From Moringa oleifera (Eukaryota; Streptophyta; Magnoliopsida; Brassicales; Moringaceae), in contig JAJFZO010000191.1 in assembly GCA_021397835.1 (NCBI GenBank), positions 2,795,001 to 2,859,000 of the forward strand: a stretch of 64,000 nt of DNA. The letters are read 5' to 3'. The notes under the pieces are model-generated. The model was given only the letters and a program-made list of their open reading frames with translations. It was not told where the DNA came from and did no database searches. Shown here piece after piece: positions 37,625-49,621 of this stretch. The translations under genes and the position numbers were made by a program. Position 1 is the first letter of the stretch. Every line of letters begins with the position of its first letter.

Positions 37625-40600
37625 ATGGCCTCAACTCAGGAAAAGGCGACGGTTTATTGCTTCGATCACACCAAACCCGACTGCGGAAGTCCATCATCCG
37701 ACGCTCATCTGCTCCGAAAAGCGACTGAAATGTTGCGCGATTGGAGTGATTCCTCGGATGATCTGACCCCCGGCCAGAGACCGCCCATGGCAGCCCTGAT
37801 CCGACCCGTCGAGCCTCTCGCTGGTACTCCTACCAAAGCTACCTCAGCTTCCACTAAAGGTTTGTTTTATTTGCTGTTAAAGAGGGGCTTTTGATCTACA
37901 TGATTGTGTGTTTTAATTATAATGGATTAGATGAGTGAGCTTTAGTGCTGAAGTCGCCTTTCAGATGAGCGAGGGGGTTGTCTCTGCTCTTTGGGTCCTA
38001 AGTAACAGTCTTATCGTCAAAATTATGATTTTGCTTCCCCTTCGTTCGTACTTTCTAACAAATCAAACAGGATATTGTGAGTTTTTCTCGTCAGATTGTC
38101 TTAGATCTTCTTCTGTTAGCCTTGAAGTCTTTAATGTTCATCTTTGACTCTGTTTTTTAGTCTTCCTAGTAATATTTTAACGTCTCTCTAGTCAAGTTTT
38201 CAATTATTTTGGTCTACGTTACTAATATAAGCAAATTGGTATCTCCAAACACTCAGCTGTAGTTTTACCCGACAATTTGGATAGCATTAAGTCTTATTTA
38301 TGTGTTTCTTGTGAATTTTTGTTGATATGCTTGCATAGGAATTCCATTCTCGGTGAGGGCTCAAACGAGTCACCCTTTGGACCCTTTGTCTGCTGCTGAA
38401 ATATCTGTTGCTGTAGCAACCGTGAGGGCAGCTGGAGCAACTGCTGAGGTGAGTTACATGGTCACTACCTTTGCAATCTAACTGAAAATATGTCTGATGT
38501 CTGGGACTCAAAACTTGTTTGTATGTTTGCTCTTGGTAGAAGCTGAATGACTTATTCATTTCAGGTGAGAGATAGCATGCGCTTTATTGAGGTGGTTCTG
38601 GCTGAACCAGAGAAGCAAGTTGTTGCATTGGCTGATGCGTATTTCTTCTCTCCTTTCCAGCCATCCTTGCTTCTTAGAACAAGAGGGGCAGCCTTGATTC
38701 CTATCAAGCTTCCTCCAAGGCAAGCTAGGCTTGTTGTTTACAATAAACAGTCCAATGAGACAAGCATATGGACTGTTGAACTGTCACAAGTTCATGCTGC
38801 TACTCGAGGTGGGCACCATAGGGGCAAAGTCATATCATCTAGAGTTGTTCCAAATGTTCAGCCTCCCATGGTATGTAATGCTATGGTTTCCATCTAGATG
38901 CTGGATTGAAACCATCAGAATAATTTAACTATGCTGCGATATTAAATACGCAAGGAGGTGCTAATTCATTATATTAATTTGGACTATTGTCCAGTCTGAT
39001 GTCGACTGTTTGGAGTTGCATGATAGAATCAGCTTTAAAGTCTTTTGGACATTTTAACCGAATTTGGAATTTAAATAGCTTACTGGAAAATCAGTTCATG
39101 TGCTTACAGGAGCAGGAATTTGAAGTAGGTTAAAACATGCCAAGGGTAATTTCCCAGAATGCTCAGTTAGCAAGATGGGATACATTGCCTTTTTCTTTTT
39201 TCTGTTGATTGGTGATACTTCATTAATCATCTATATGTTCTTGATGAGCTTCTGCAATGGCCTGCCTTTTGCACCAATCTTATGTATCTTTGTCCAACAT
39301 GCACACCCTTTATTGATTTTGAAATGCAGGATGCTGTGGAATATGCTGAATGTGAAGCTGTTGTTAAGGAATATCCTGCATTTCAGGAGGCAATGAAGAA
39401 AAGGGGCATCGAGGATATGGATCTTGTGATGGTCGATCCCTGGTATGTTACTGCATTGAGATTCATTCACATAAATTTTCTGTAAGAAAATTTCTGTAAG
39501 TCACGTCTCACAAGTTATTCATTTCATTAGGTGCACAGGATATTACAGTGAGGCTGATGCTCCTAGCCGGAGACTTGCTAAACCACTTATCTTCTGCAGG
39601 ACTGAGAGTGACTGCCCTATGGAAAATGGTTATGCTCGCCCAGTTGAAGGAATTCATGTGCTTGTAGATATGCAAAACATGGTGGTACTAGAGTTTGAAG
39701 ACCGTAAGCTTGTTCCCCTACCACCAGCTGACCCACTAAGAAATTACACTGCTGGTGAAACACGAGGAGGTGTTGATCGAAGTGATGTGAAACCCCTACA
39801 CATCATTCAACCTGAAGGTCCAAGCTTTCGTGTTAGTGGACACTTTGTAGAATGGCAAAAGGTACTACCTTATTTCTGAAATGACTCTCCTGCTTCTCTA
39901 TGCTGAAGTTCATACTGACATTTATTTTATTATTGGGTTGGCAGTGGAATTTTCGCATTGGTTTCACTCCTCGGGAGGGCTTGGTTATCTATTCTGTTGC
40001 ATATGTTGATGGCAATCAAGGTCGGAGGCCTGTGGCTCACAGATTAAGTTTCGTTGAGATGGTCGTCCCTTATGGAGATCCAAATGATCCACACTACAGG
40101 AAGAATGCATTTGATGCTGGGGAAGATGGTCTGGGTAAAAATGCACATTCTTTAAAGAAGGTTGGATACCTCATGTGTGCCTTCAATATTCTTTCTTGGA
40201 TTGTTTACCTATTTTGTTGCTTTTAAAATTTTTTCCATTTGACATGTTTGCGATGCTGCAGGGTTGTGATTGTTTAGGCTATATTAAGTACTTTGATGCC
40301 CATTTCACCAATTTCACCGGAGGTGTTGAAACAATAGAGAATTGTGTTTGCTTGCATGAAGAGGATCATGGGATCTTATGGAAGCATCAAGATTGGAGAA
40401 CAGGTTTAGCTGAAGTTAGAAGGTCAAGGAGGCTCTCAGTGTCTTTTATATGCACTGTAGCTAACTATGAATATGGATTTTTCTGGCATTTCTATCAGGT
40501 AAAGTTACTTAGTGCTTGGATATTGCTTCTGTTGCATCATTTGGAAGGTTGGAACAGGTAACATGACTAACTAATTTCTGCATTTAAATTGTCCGAAAAC

Positions 40601-42016
40601 ATTCTGATGAGCCAATGAGGTTTAGCTACCTTGGCTCTCTCTCTCTCTTTCTCTCCATCTCTCCATGCTTTCCTTGAGGCACAAGGGAATTTTCCATTTA
40701 CTATTCTAATATTTTCTAACATGAGCTGCATAAAATCTTAAATATGTGTACTGCTTTCTAGGATGGGAAAATTGAAGCGGAGGTTAAACTTACGGGAATC
40801 CTGAGCTTAGGAGCACTTCAACCTGGGGAGACACGAAAATATGGTACCACTATAGCACCAGGTTTATATGCACCTGTCCATCAACACTTCTTTGTAGCTC
40901 GAATGGACATGGCAGTTGATTGCAGGCCTGGTGAAGCATATAATCAGGCAGGTTTCCATGAGGACGGGAATTCTTTTCTGTTTTACTTTGATTCATTTTT
41001 GTGCTAATGAGCATTGTAGATAACAGTGACCCAAATATCTATTTGTGATTAGATTACATTTTTATAAAGGCCACCAAGAGATGTGTACTTTGTTGTTTTT
41101 ACAGGTGGTTGAGGTGAATGTGAAAGTTGAAGAACCAGGAAAGAATAATATTCATAATAATGCATTCTATGCCGAAGAGGAACTTCTGAGATCTGAATTA
41201 CAAGCAATGCGTGATTGCAATCCTTTAACTGCCCGACACTGGATTGTAAGAATTTTACCTGTTTTCTGCTTTTTTCCCCTGAAAAATGTTACATTACTTT
41301 ACAGCGAAGCTGCGGATGCTTCAAGTCATTAGTAATATGTACGCTGATGATTGCTTGATTGGTGCTTACTATTCAGATAAGAAACACAAGAAATGTCAAC
41401 CGGGCTGGGCAGCTGACAGGTTATAAGCTGGTGCCTGGTTCAAATTGTTTGCCACTGGCTGGTTCTGAAGCAAAATTCCTTAGAAGAGCTGCTTTCCTGA
41501 AACATAACCTTTGGGTCACACCTTACGCACGTGATGAAATGTATCCTGGAGGAGAGTTTCCTAATCAGAATCCCCGCATTGGAGAAGGATTAGCTACTTG
41601 GGTGAAACAAAACCGTTCTCTTGAGGAAACTGACATAGTTCTCTGGTTGGTTTGCTCAACGATCTCTAATTTATGCATTACTTCCATATCTGCTGGCACT
41701 GTGTCTAAGCACATTGCATATTTGCAGGTATGTGTTTGGAGTGACACACATTCCTCGATTAGAAGACTGGCCTGTCATGCCGGTGGAGCGCATTGGTTTT
41801 ATGCTTTCGGTATCCTCCTCCTCCTAACATACGCTGTCTGATAGCTGCATTCATAACTATTGATTGATCCACATGAATCTCTTTGTCATGCAGCCACATG
41901 GATTCTTTAATTGCTCCCCAGCCATTGATGTCCCTCCCAGTTCAAGCGATTTGGATCTGAAGGACAATGGCACCCCAACAAAGCCTATTCATAGTGGCTT
42001 ACTCGCCAAACTGTGA
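37625..42016 (+). CDS. Peroxisomal copper amine oxidase (At2g42490-like)
   Basis: Twelve exons: 37625-37859, 38339-38448, 38565-38870, 39330-39442, 39531-39861, 39945-40160, 40262-40498, 40762-40947, 41105-41245, 41377-41645, 41728-41809, 41894-42016. They total 2349 nt (782 aa). The enzyme oxidatively deaminates primary amines to aldehyde, NH3 and H2O2, using topaquinone and Cu(II). All key residues are present: catalytic Asp about 422 (NAFDAGEDG), the TPQ-forming Tyr about 506 in VANYEYG, copper ligands His 556/558 in APVHQHFF, and a third His about 744 in SPHGFF. N2 and N3 domains precede the catalytic domain. The C-terminal tripeptide AKL is a peroxisomal PTS1 signal, and there is no signal peptide, unlike secreted pea-type enzymes. 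The intron after 40947 uses a GC donor. Confidence 0.94.
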
Positions 42017-43169
42017 AGTCCTGACAAATATTTAGCCGTGTGTGGTGTGTTTCTTAATAATGAAATTATTCAATAATGCTGTGGTGTTCCTTAATAATGA
42101 AATTATTCAATAATGTTGAGTGATGTACTCTGTGTTTATGATATTTACATGTCGGGATCTCTTTGCCTGAGTGAATCACGGGATTGTAATGAGAGTCCAA
42201 GAGAAATTCTATAAGTTTTATGCTTTGTTCAGTGGAATGTCTCATTAAACAACTGTAGAAAATACCCTTTTGAACTATTGGAATATTACATGGCATGTGG
42301 GTATGTGCATTTTGTATTTATTATGTTGGCATCTGCATCACTGTCAAGTAATGTGCATTGATTGTGCATTGTTGTCCATGGACTGCTACCAAATCTAAAA
42401 AAATTAAGCTGAGGCAACTTAGTTCTGGTTGGTTCTAGAAGATTCCAGATTGGATAGCATTGGACATTTTAGAGTCTAAACTTATCATCTATGATCCTGT
42501 ATGGCTCACAGAGCATGAAATTCATATGGGTATCTTTGTAATTTAATATAATAAAATAAATAAATATACGCAAATAATATTATTAATAAAATTAATTAAA
42601 TTATTATTATTATTTTAATCAGCAAAAAAAAAAAATCAAAAGCATGTTTGGTTTGACCTGACCATGAGACTAATCGTGGGCCCCGTAATATGTTCTAATA
42701 TAAGAAGGTTAATAAAATTCAAGAATTGCATTAATCATTCCTAATTAAAATAACTAGGAAGATAATGAAATTAGGAGATCTTTCATATCCACGCCCCTTC
42801 GGTGGCGGTGCTGAACACCTTCGATTTAACCATCAATATTCAGTTACAGATGAAGAGCAGGATGAGCGAAGGAAAGAGAAGGCATTTGGGAGAAAGCGCA
42901 ATCGATTCGTTTTCTCTACAAGACAAATAGGTGGACTCTGCGTCACGCGCCTTCGAAGTCCATTTACCTAACACAATTCCCCAGAAAGCGAAGGAAGAGA
43001 GGAAAGAGGGAAAAAACTGACGAGTTAAAGACATAACTGATACACGCAGACATGCGACGAAGAAAGCTGACTTGATAGCCCCTGCACGCAGATTAAAGGA
43101 AAGAGAAAAGCATTTCAACTCTTGATCCGGCGTGGACTCAGTTGACTGAGTCAGCGAGCGAGGTAGGTG
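42017..43169. other. Spacer between copper amine oxidase and the ARO-like gene
   Basis: The first part is the amine-oxidase 3' UTR. It has a duplicated 38-bp element (42042-42117) containing CTTAATAATGAAATTATT. An AT-rich stretch follows (about 42540-42620), then the GC-richer promoter/leader of the ARO-like gene from about 42760. A short open frame at 42765-42971 could lie in that leader but resembles no protein I know. Confidence 0.55.
42042..42117 (+). repeat. 38-bp tandem duplication in the amine-oxidase 3' flank
   Basis: Two copies of GTGGTGT..CTTAATAATGAAATTATTCAATAATG, immediately after the stop codon. Each copy contains AATAAT-type sequences that could act as near-upstream polyadenylation elements. 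Confidence 0.85.
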
Positions 43170-44975
43170 ATGGACGAGAAGCGTATCGAGGACGAGCTGT
43201 CCTATCCGATTTTGCTGGCCGAGAGAGTCCGCTCGGCGGTTGACGAGGCGGAGTCTTTTAGGGCGGAGTGTGGTGAGGTGGGCAAGCAAGTGGATCGGCT
43301 CTCGCAAATGCTGAGGACGGTGGTGCGTCTTACTACTGGGACCCAGTGCTTTTACGAGCGGCCTATTCGCCGGGTGGTCTCTGAGGTGTCTAAAAATCTG
43401 GAGCGAGCCCTAACCCTAGTCCGGAAGTGTAAGCGCCGGAGCGTTCTCCGACGAGTCGTCACCATCACCAGTGCTACCGACTTCCGCAAGCTCTTCAATC
43501 TGCTAGACGCCTCTGTTGGCGACATGAAATGGCTCCTCAGCATCTTCGACTCTGAGAACGGAGGCAGCGGCATCGTGCTCTCTTTGCCTCCCATCGCTAG
43601 CAACGACCCGATTCTTTCGTGGGTCTGGTCCTTCATCGCGTCCATCCAAATGGGCCAATTGCCCGATCGAATTGAAGCCGCCAACGAGCTCGCTTCGCTT
43701 GCACAAGATAACGACAGGAACAAGAAAATCATCGTCGAAGAAGGCGGCGTCCCTCCTTTGCTGAAGCTCTTGAAAGAGAGCTCCTCCCCTGACGCCCAAA
43801 TCGCGGCGGCCACTGTACTTTACAACCTTGCAAACGATCAAGAAAGAGTGAGTGTCATCGTTAATGAACTTGGTGTCCCGATTATAGTGCAGGTCCTTGG
43901 AGATTCGCCAATGAGGGTCCGAATCATGGCAGCTAATTTGGTGGCAAGAATGGCGGAGCATGACCCTGTGGCTCAGGACTATTTAGCTCGAGAGAATGTG
44001 ATCAGGCCTCTGGTCACATTGTTGTCACCTCAGACCTTTGTGGATGATCCTGTCTCACATTTGGGCAAGCAGAGTATACATTCTCTTGTTCAGATTAATA
44101 AGGAAATGGGAAAAAAGAATTACAGACCTTATACTGCTTTGCAATCCAATGTGCACTCGGAGGGTAGTAGTAGAGCAGGGCAGCAGAGAAGAGAGAGGGA
44201 GAATGAGAAACCTGAAATTAAGAATCAGCTCAAGGTTAGCTGTGCTGAGGCCCTTTGGATGCTTGCTAGAGGGAGCGTGTCCAATAGTAGGAGGATAACT
44301 GAGACCAAAGGGTTGCTTGGTTTGGCAAAGTTGGTTGAGAAGGAGAAAGGAGAATTGCAATGGAATTGTTTGATGACTATAATGGAGATTACTGCTGCCG
44401 CGGAATCGAACGCTGACCTTAGACGTTCCGCCTTTAAGACCAATTCGCCTGTAGCAAAGGCTGTTGTAGATCAGCTGCTGAGGGTGATCAAAGACCTAGA
44501 TAGCCCGAAATTGCAAATTCCTGCTATAAAGTCCATCGGTTCGTTAGCTAGAACTTTCTCGGCCAGAGAGACCAGAGTGATTGGTCCCTTGGTGGCACAG
44601 CTTGGTAGTATGCACCAAGAAGTGGCAACTGAGGCTGCCATTGCATTGAGGAAGTTTGCTTGCCCTGATAATTTTCTTTGTATGGAGCACTCAAAGGCCA
44701 TAATCGAATTCCATGGTGTCCCTTCTTTGATGAGATTGCTAAGAGTCAGTGAATGGACCCAGTTGCACGCATTGATTCTTCTCTGCTACCTTGCGATACA
44801 TGCTAGCAATGACGAGGCCTTGGAACAAGCTAGGGTGTTGACTGCCCTTGAGGGGGTTGATCGAAATGTCATTGCTCAACACCCTGAACTGAAAGAATTG
44901 GTATCTAAGGCAGTATACCACCTGAATCTATATCACACTGGAGTTCAACCTCAAAGGCAGCCGTATCTGCCTTGA
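43170..44975 (+). CDS. Armadillo-repeat protein of the ARO (armadillo repeat only) type, ARO4-like
   Basis: Intronless 601-aa protein starting MDEKRIEDEL. Residues about 1-130 form the helical N-terminal domain typical of ARO proteins (PILLAERVRSAVDEAESFRA and KCKRRSVLRRVVTITSATDF). Armadillo-type repeats run from about 165 to 590, for example EEGGVPPLLKLLKESSSPDA, AAATVLYNLANDQERVSVIV and ENVIRPLVTLL. Two linkers are low-complexity, including a basic stretch SRAGQQRRERENEKPEIK. ARO proteins are plant-specific; those studied act with RIC-type partners and Rho-GTPase signalling in polar tip growth, and localise at the cell periphery. In Arabidopsis, ARO4 (At3g26600) lies close to PHT2;1, TPR and MATE genes, all present in this window. 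Assignment to ARO4 rather than a sister is inference. Confidence 0.88.
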   Translation: MDEKRIEDELSYPILLAERVRSAVDEAESFRAECGEVGKQVDRLSQMLRTVVRLTTGTQCFYERPIRRVVSEVSKNLERALTLVRKCKRRSVLRRVVTITSATDFRKLFNLLDASVGDMKWLLSIFDSENGGSGIVLSLPPIASNDPILSWVWSFIASIQMGQLPDRIEAANELASLAQDNDRNKKIIVEEGGVPPLLKLLKESSSPDAQIAAATVLYNLANDQERVSVIVNELGVPIIVQVLGDSPMRVRIMAANLVARMAEHDPVAQDYLARENVIRPLVTLLSPQTFVDDPVSHLGKQSIHSLVQINKEMGKKNYRPYTALQSNVHSEGSSRAGQQRRERENEKPEIKNQLKVSCAEALWMLARGSVSNSRRITETKGLLGLAKLVEKEKGELQWNCLMTIMEITAAAESNADLRRSAFKTNSPVAKAVVDQLLRVIKDLDSPKLQIPAIKSIGSLARTFSARETRVIGPLVAQLGSMHQEVATEAAIALRKFACPDNFLCMEHSKAIIEFHGVPSLMRLLRVSEWTQLHALILLCYLAIHASNDEALEQARVLTALEGVDRNVIAQHPELKELVSKAVYHLNLYHTGVQPQRQPYLP

Positions 44976-47333
44976 ATGTGCAACCATGGTAATTTGGGGT
45001 TTTGTTGTGCTGTCCAGGTACATACACTTTTATTTGAAGGAAATAGAGCATACAGTTAAACCCAGGTTCATGTCAGTGAGAAAAAGCATGCTTATCAAAA
45101 GCAGATTGTTTTCTGGCAAAGCAATGATATATAGTTCACAGGGCAGAATAGATGATTTAACATCTTTTTACTTGGTCATATTGCTATTGATTCTTTTGGG
45201 GTTTATATGAATAACTGTCTCAGCTTTTTGTGCATAATTAGACCTTTTTCTTTTCTATCGTTTTTAATTTTTTGGTTGCATTTCATTCACAATGTGTGCA
45301 TTGACCATTGTCCTCTCTGTTGATGCGTTTTGCAATTCTACTTGCCACAAATTATTGTCCTTACCGAGATTGTTTTGTATGTGATTACTGCCATAGGTGG
45401 CCTTTGTTTTTTTTATTCTTTCTCACTTTCCTCTCTGAGTTAGTGGGCTTCTTTTCCCCAATCAAGTATTCTAATGGCAAGGATCTAAAGAACTACTATT
45501 GATGAAGCTTGTTATTCTGATGTTATGTACTGTTAGTCTACTTGAACTTTAAAAAAAGTAATCTTCAAGGACACATTGGCTGCACATTAGTAGGTGGCAT
45601 GCATTTGCTTAAGTGGTTTGCTCCATCTGGTTTTCTAGCTCCCCATCCATGTTCTTCATAGGAAAATTTAATTTCCCTTAGAAGTTGAAAATGATGATGT
45701 TTGATAGACATTTCAAAAAAAGTATAGGTACTTCTATTTCCATTAACTCTGGAAATCAGTTTTGAATTTTGTTTCATGTTCCTTCAGAAGATTCTTATGT
45801 GCTGTCTTTCTCTTCCTTTGTTCTTTTATATGGTTGGTGTCTCAAGCCTATTGGGTAAACCTGCATGGTGGGATATCCAGCTGCGTATATTGAACTGCAG
45901 ATAATAGCCCTTTCAGTGTTAAAGATCTTCAGGATTCAGTGTTAGCTACTACTTGGTATGTGGATATTTCATCTTCATGGGTTTTGAATTTGGCCATTGA
46001 ACAGCGCTGGTATCTGTTTGAACACTTTCATCTTTGGAGGCTACCCCATGAGCCTTCAGTCATGTTTTGATTTTTGTTCTTGAGCTGCGCAATCCTTTTC
46101 TATTGATGCTATTACCAGATAATTCTTTAATGCAAACATGAATGGTCAAACCCAATGCAGGTAGTGAAGAAGGGTGGTAACATTGGTACTGGTAGCACCC
46201 ATCCACCATCTGTGGGTAAAATCTCGACACATTTATCCTTTGTCCATAATATCCTCATTTTCATTCTCAGGGAAAGCCCCCCCGCAATGAGCTGTGACTA
46301 TAGGAGGCTTTTGGATTGATGTTCTTAGATATTTATAGATTCTGAAACGTGATTTCTGATATTGATTCGAAGTTTCTCCTGACCATGACCTATGAAGCAC
46401 CTCCTTTAAGAAACACTGGTCACTGATTAGACAGCTTTCATACTCAAAATGTAGAGTTGCATTCTAGAGAAAGACTGTTCCAAGATTTTCGGTTACTCAG
46501 ATGAGGTAAATCAGTTCAAACTCCAGATCTCCTTATCAAAATTTGATTCTGTCTACCACAAATATTTTGTATCAATTGAATAATTAACTCCTATCACTTA
46601 GCTTATATTTATAGTCCACAACCAAAGATTGAACAGCAGCAGCAGCGGTGGCAAGCAATTGGGGTTGTCACCCATCATCAGTTCAGAAATTGAGATAAAT
46701 GCAGAGAACAGAGGAAGTGGTTCTCTCTCAATGTTCATCATTGAATAAAATTTCTTGAAAATGTTCTGTGAATAACATAACAAAGTCAACAAATAAAGTC
46801 GATGAATTATCATTTGCAAATTGATCACATCCTAAGCTGCTACAGAAAGAGCCAAACCAAAATAAAATGTAATTATGTCTCAGTTCGAGAAGATGGATCA
46901 TGCAAGTTTTATGCCTTGCTAATTGGCTCAGTCCTGCATGTTGAGTGCCATTTTTCAGGCTCATGATCCAGCAGCATGCGTTCCCATAATCTTTTCCAGT
47001 AAGCAGCACATGTTTCACCATTTCAGAAGATACAATAGCCACTGACATCTGAAATCAAATATCCTTGTAACGATTTCATCTTCCAGCAGGTAATCTACAA
47101 TGGTCCATTTCAAACACAACTTGTAGCCCAAATTTCAATTGAACATCAGTCTTTCCACCCTAAAATGTTATAAGTATATATGCTGATATCGGCCGAAGAC
47201 ATTGGAAGAACAGTATTGTATGTATATCATATTGATTACCATGACTGATAAAAAGGGAGCAGAAACTATTGCCAAGAAAATCAGAGAATTATAGGAAAAT
47301 TGTTGAGGTCTACAAACTGATGTTTGATATAAG
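44976..47333. other. Convergent spacer between the ARO-like and F-box genes
   Basis: About 2.4 kb between two convergent stop codons. It contains the two 3' UTRs and otherwise only short open frames on both strands with no recognisable family. No tRNA, hairpin or repeat stood out. Confidence 0.55.
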
Positions 47334-49621
47334 TTAGCGAGATGAACGCAGAGCACGCCAATTGTCTGCAAGTAGCATAACACGATCTCGGGAAGTCACT
47401 GATAATTGTTGGATGATTACATTCTTAACATGACTTGCTGCTGTTTCCCCAGCCCGGGTGGCAAGTTCCAAGTACAATGCAGCTTTCATCATCTCCCCTT
47501 CCTGCTCATACGTAATAATCAATTAGATGCCATTGAAAACAGTGGAAATTTCATACCAAAGAAACTGCAGCCTAAATGAATTAAAAATTAAGAAGTTGAA
47601 CACTACCCTTCCCTTTTTTGGTAACTGAACCCTACCCAAACTGCCACAGTTGCCTTAAATTGTTCACTACCCTAAGCTGCCACACTATTGGCATACATGT
47701 ATCTGGGAAAAAATAGGAGAACACAGAATGGGAATTGCATGTGTCCACAATGGATTATCCTGTCCTGCTTATCCTCTACATTTCTTTCGCCTATGTATAT
47801 CCCTTCTATGTTTGAAGTGATTAATATCAATATTATATAAGTTCACACAAATTGGTTGTTTCTTAAGAACCTCAAATATAATTACTTTGAAAAATGCAAG
47901 GAACTTCCTCTCCATGAGAGGGTGTGGGGAAAATGGAACTTTTTCCTCTACTTCATGCATTCTACCAATAGCTTTTCCTGAATACAAAAGTAAATAACAA
48001 CAGATATGATACGTACAGAGAATAGAGCAAGTCCATGCTCAAATTGAGCTTTACTGTGACCATGATCAGCTGCCCGTTTCATCCATTTTCTTGCCTTCTG
48101 ACGGCTATGGGCCAAACCATCCCCAACTGAGTAGCAAAGTGAAATGTTATACATAGCACGCACATAACCACCTTCTGCAGCTTTTAGATACCATCTAGCC
48201 TGCTCAAAGAGAAAAGCACTTGTTAGAAGAAAAGTTTTACACGTAACATTGGATTCAAAGGGGAAAAGAAAGTGCCAAAGAATCTCAAAATGTCTCATGC
48301 TAAAAGACTAACTTCAACTGCACATTTCTAAATCCAACACCACCAGGAGAATGCCCGAAAGTATTTAAGTCAACAGAAGGCACAAAATGCAGTCATGAAA
48401 GACCACACAAGAAACTAGGTAGAATCACCATTTTAGTATTAACATCTACCATTACAACTAGCATCATAAATTAACTAATTACATTATCATCAGGTTGGGT
48501 GACACCACATGCAGAAGTTTGTTCATAAAAAATAGAGAGAAGAGTTAGTAAGAGGATAATGCAGAGATTTCCATACAGCCTCTGGTAGATTGTGATCAGA
48601 GCCATGACCTTGATGCAAGCATAGAGCGAGTTGGTACTGAGCAGGAACATGGCCAGCAGCCGAAGCTCGATATAACCACTTCACTGCTTCTTCAGGGTCA
48701 GGAGGTTGAGCTGCAGATGCATTGACATTACAAGAATTAAGTATATGACAAAGATTAACATCAATTGAATCTCAACTCTTAGTCTTAGTTACAACAGAAT
48801 AGTATCATTGGTTTTCAACTATTTGTGTTCAGCATACAGTAGGACTCTAATGTTATAGCACCTCAGGAAATATAAAAATGTTTCAGTGTCCAGAACATTT
48901 TGATTATGCCTCAGATATTTTAATTCAGAGATCAAAGTATCCTAATTGGCATTTCTACCATTTATCTGAATATTCATAGAATTGGATTATTCAGGAAATA
49001 GTAAAAGGAGAAAACTAAAGAATCAAAAGTTGTGAGAAGAGGGAGGCTACCTTGCAAGTAAGAAATCCCCAAATTGCATTGGGCGGCAGGGTCACCGAGC
49101 TCGGCGGCTTTCTTATACAAGGCAACTGCCTCATCTTTTTTGCCCGTTTCCCAATAAATGAGGCCAGCATCAACCATCGCGAAAGTGGAGCCACGCTCTG
49201 CGGCCTTCAAGAAGGAGTCGAGAGCCTTGTCCAAGTTGGCTCGAACCCCGGCCTTCCCGTGCTTAAGCCGTTTCCCCCACTTCAGCAGCATCATGGCCTC
49301 CCTCAACGGGCGCAGCGCGTCCCTCCACGACCTGCATACCTGCGACGCCGCCTGGAGGTTTGGGAGAGTGAAAGTCGCCGCGATCTTCGTCAGTATATCG
49401 AACGGAAGTGTTGAAAAATCTCGAATTTCCACTGCATCTACAGCTTTCGTCGATGATGAAGAGGATCCTAAGCGAAACCGAATATGACGCCGCGAATGCG
49501 AAGAAGAGCTGGATGTTCTTGAGGTAAATTCACCAGTTCTCTCTATACGGTTGGGATTCCACAACGGAAAGCCCGCGAATCGAGGTCCATCCGATCTATT
49601 TGGCCATGATCTCCGCTTCAT
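47334..49621 (-). CDS. F-box protein with Sel1-like repeats (At1g70590-like)
   Basis: Four exons, transcript order: 49621-49051, 48710-48577, 48199-48017, 47501-47334. They total 1056 nt (351 aa). The basic, Ser-rich N-terminus is followed by an F-box at about 68-105 (FSTLPFDILTKIAATFTLPN). After it come Sel1-type TPR-like repeats of about 36 residues with the AAxxGxxxAxxxLGxxY pattern: FLKAAERGSTFAMVDAGLIY, YKKAAELGDPAAQCNLGISY, LYRASAAGHVPAQYQLALCL, YLKAAEGGYVRAMYNISLCY and MKRAADHGHSKAQFEHGLAL. By family knowledge an F-box joins SKP1 in an SCF ubiquitin ligase and the repeats bind the substrate, which is unknown. A G-box (CACGTG, 49793-49798) lies 172 bases upstream. The gene neighbours the glutamate:glyoxylate aminotransferase, as At1g70590 and At1g70580 do. 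Confidence 0.92.

Noticed and set aside
43352..43961. Long antisense frames over the ARO-like gene.
   Set aside because: Shadows of a GC-rich single-exon gene with no recognisable product.
46728..47048. Minus-strand 106-codon frame downstream of the F-box gene.
   Set aside because: No recognisable domain; likely 3' UTR or spacer.
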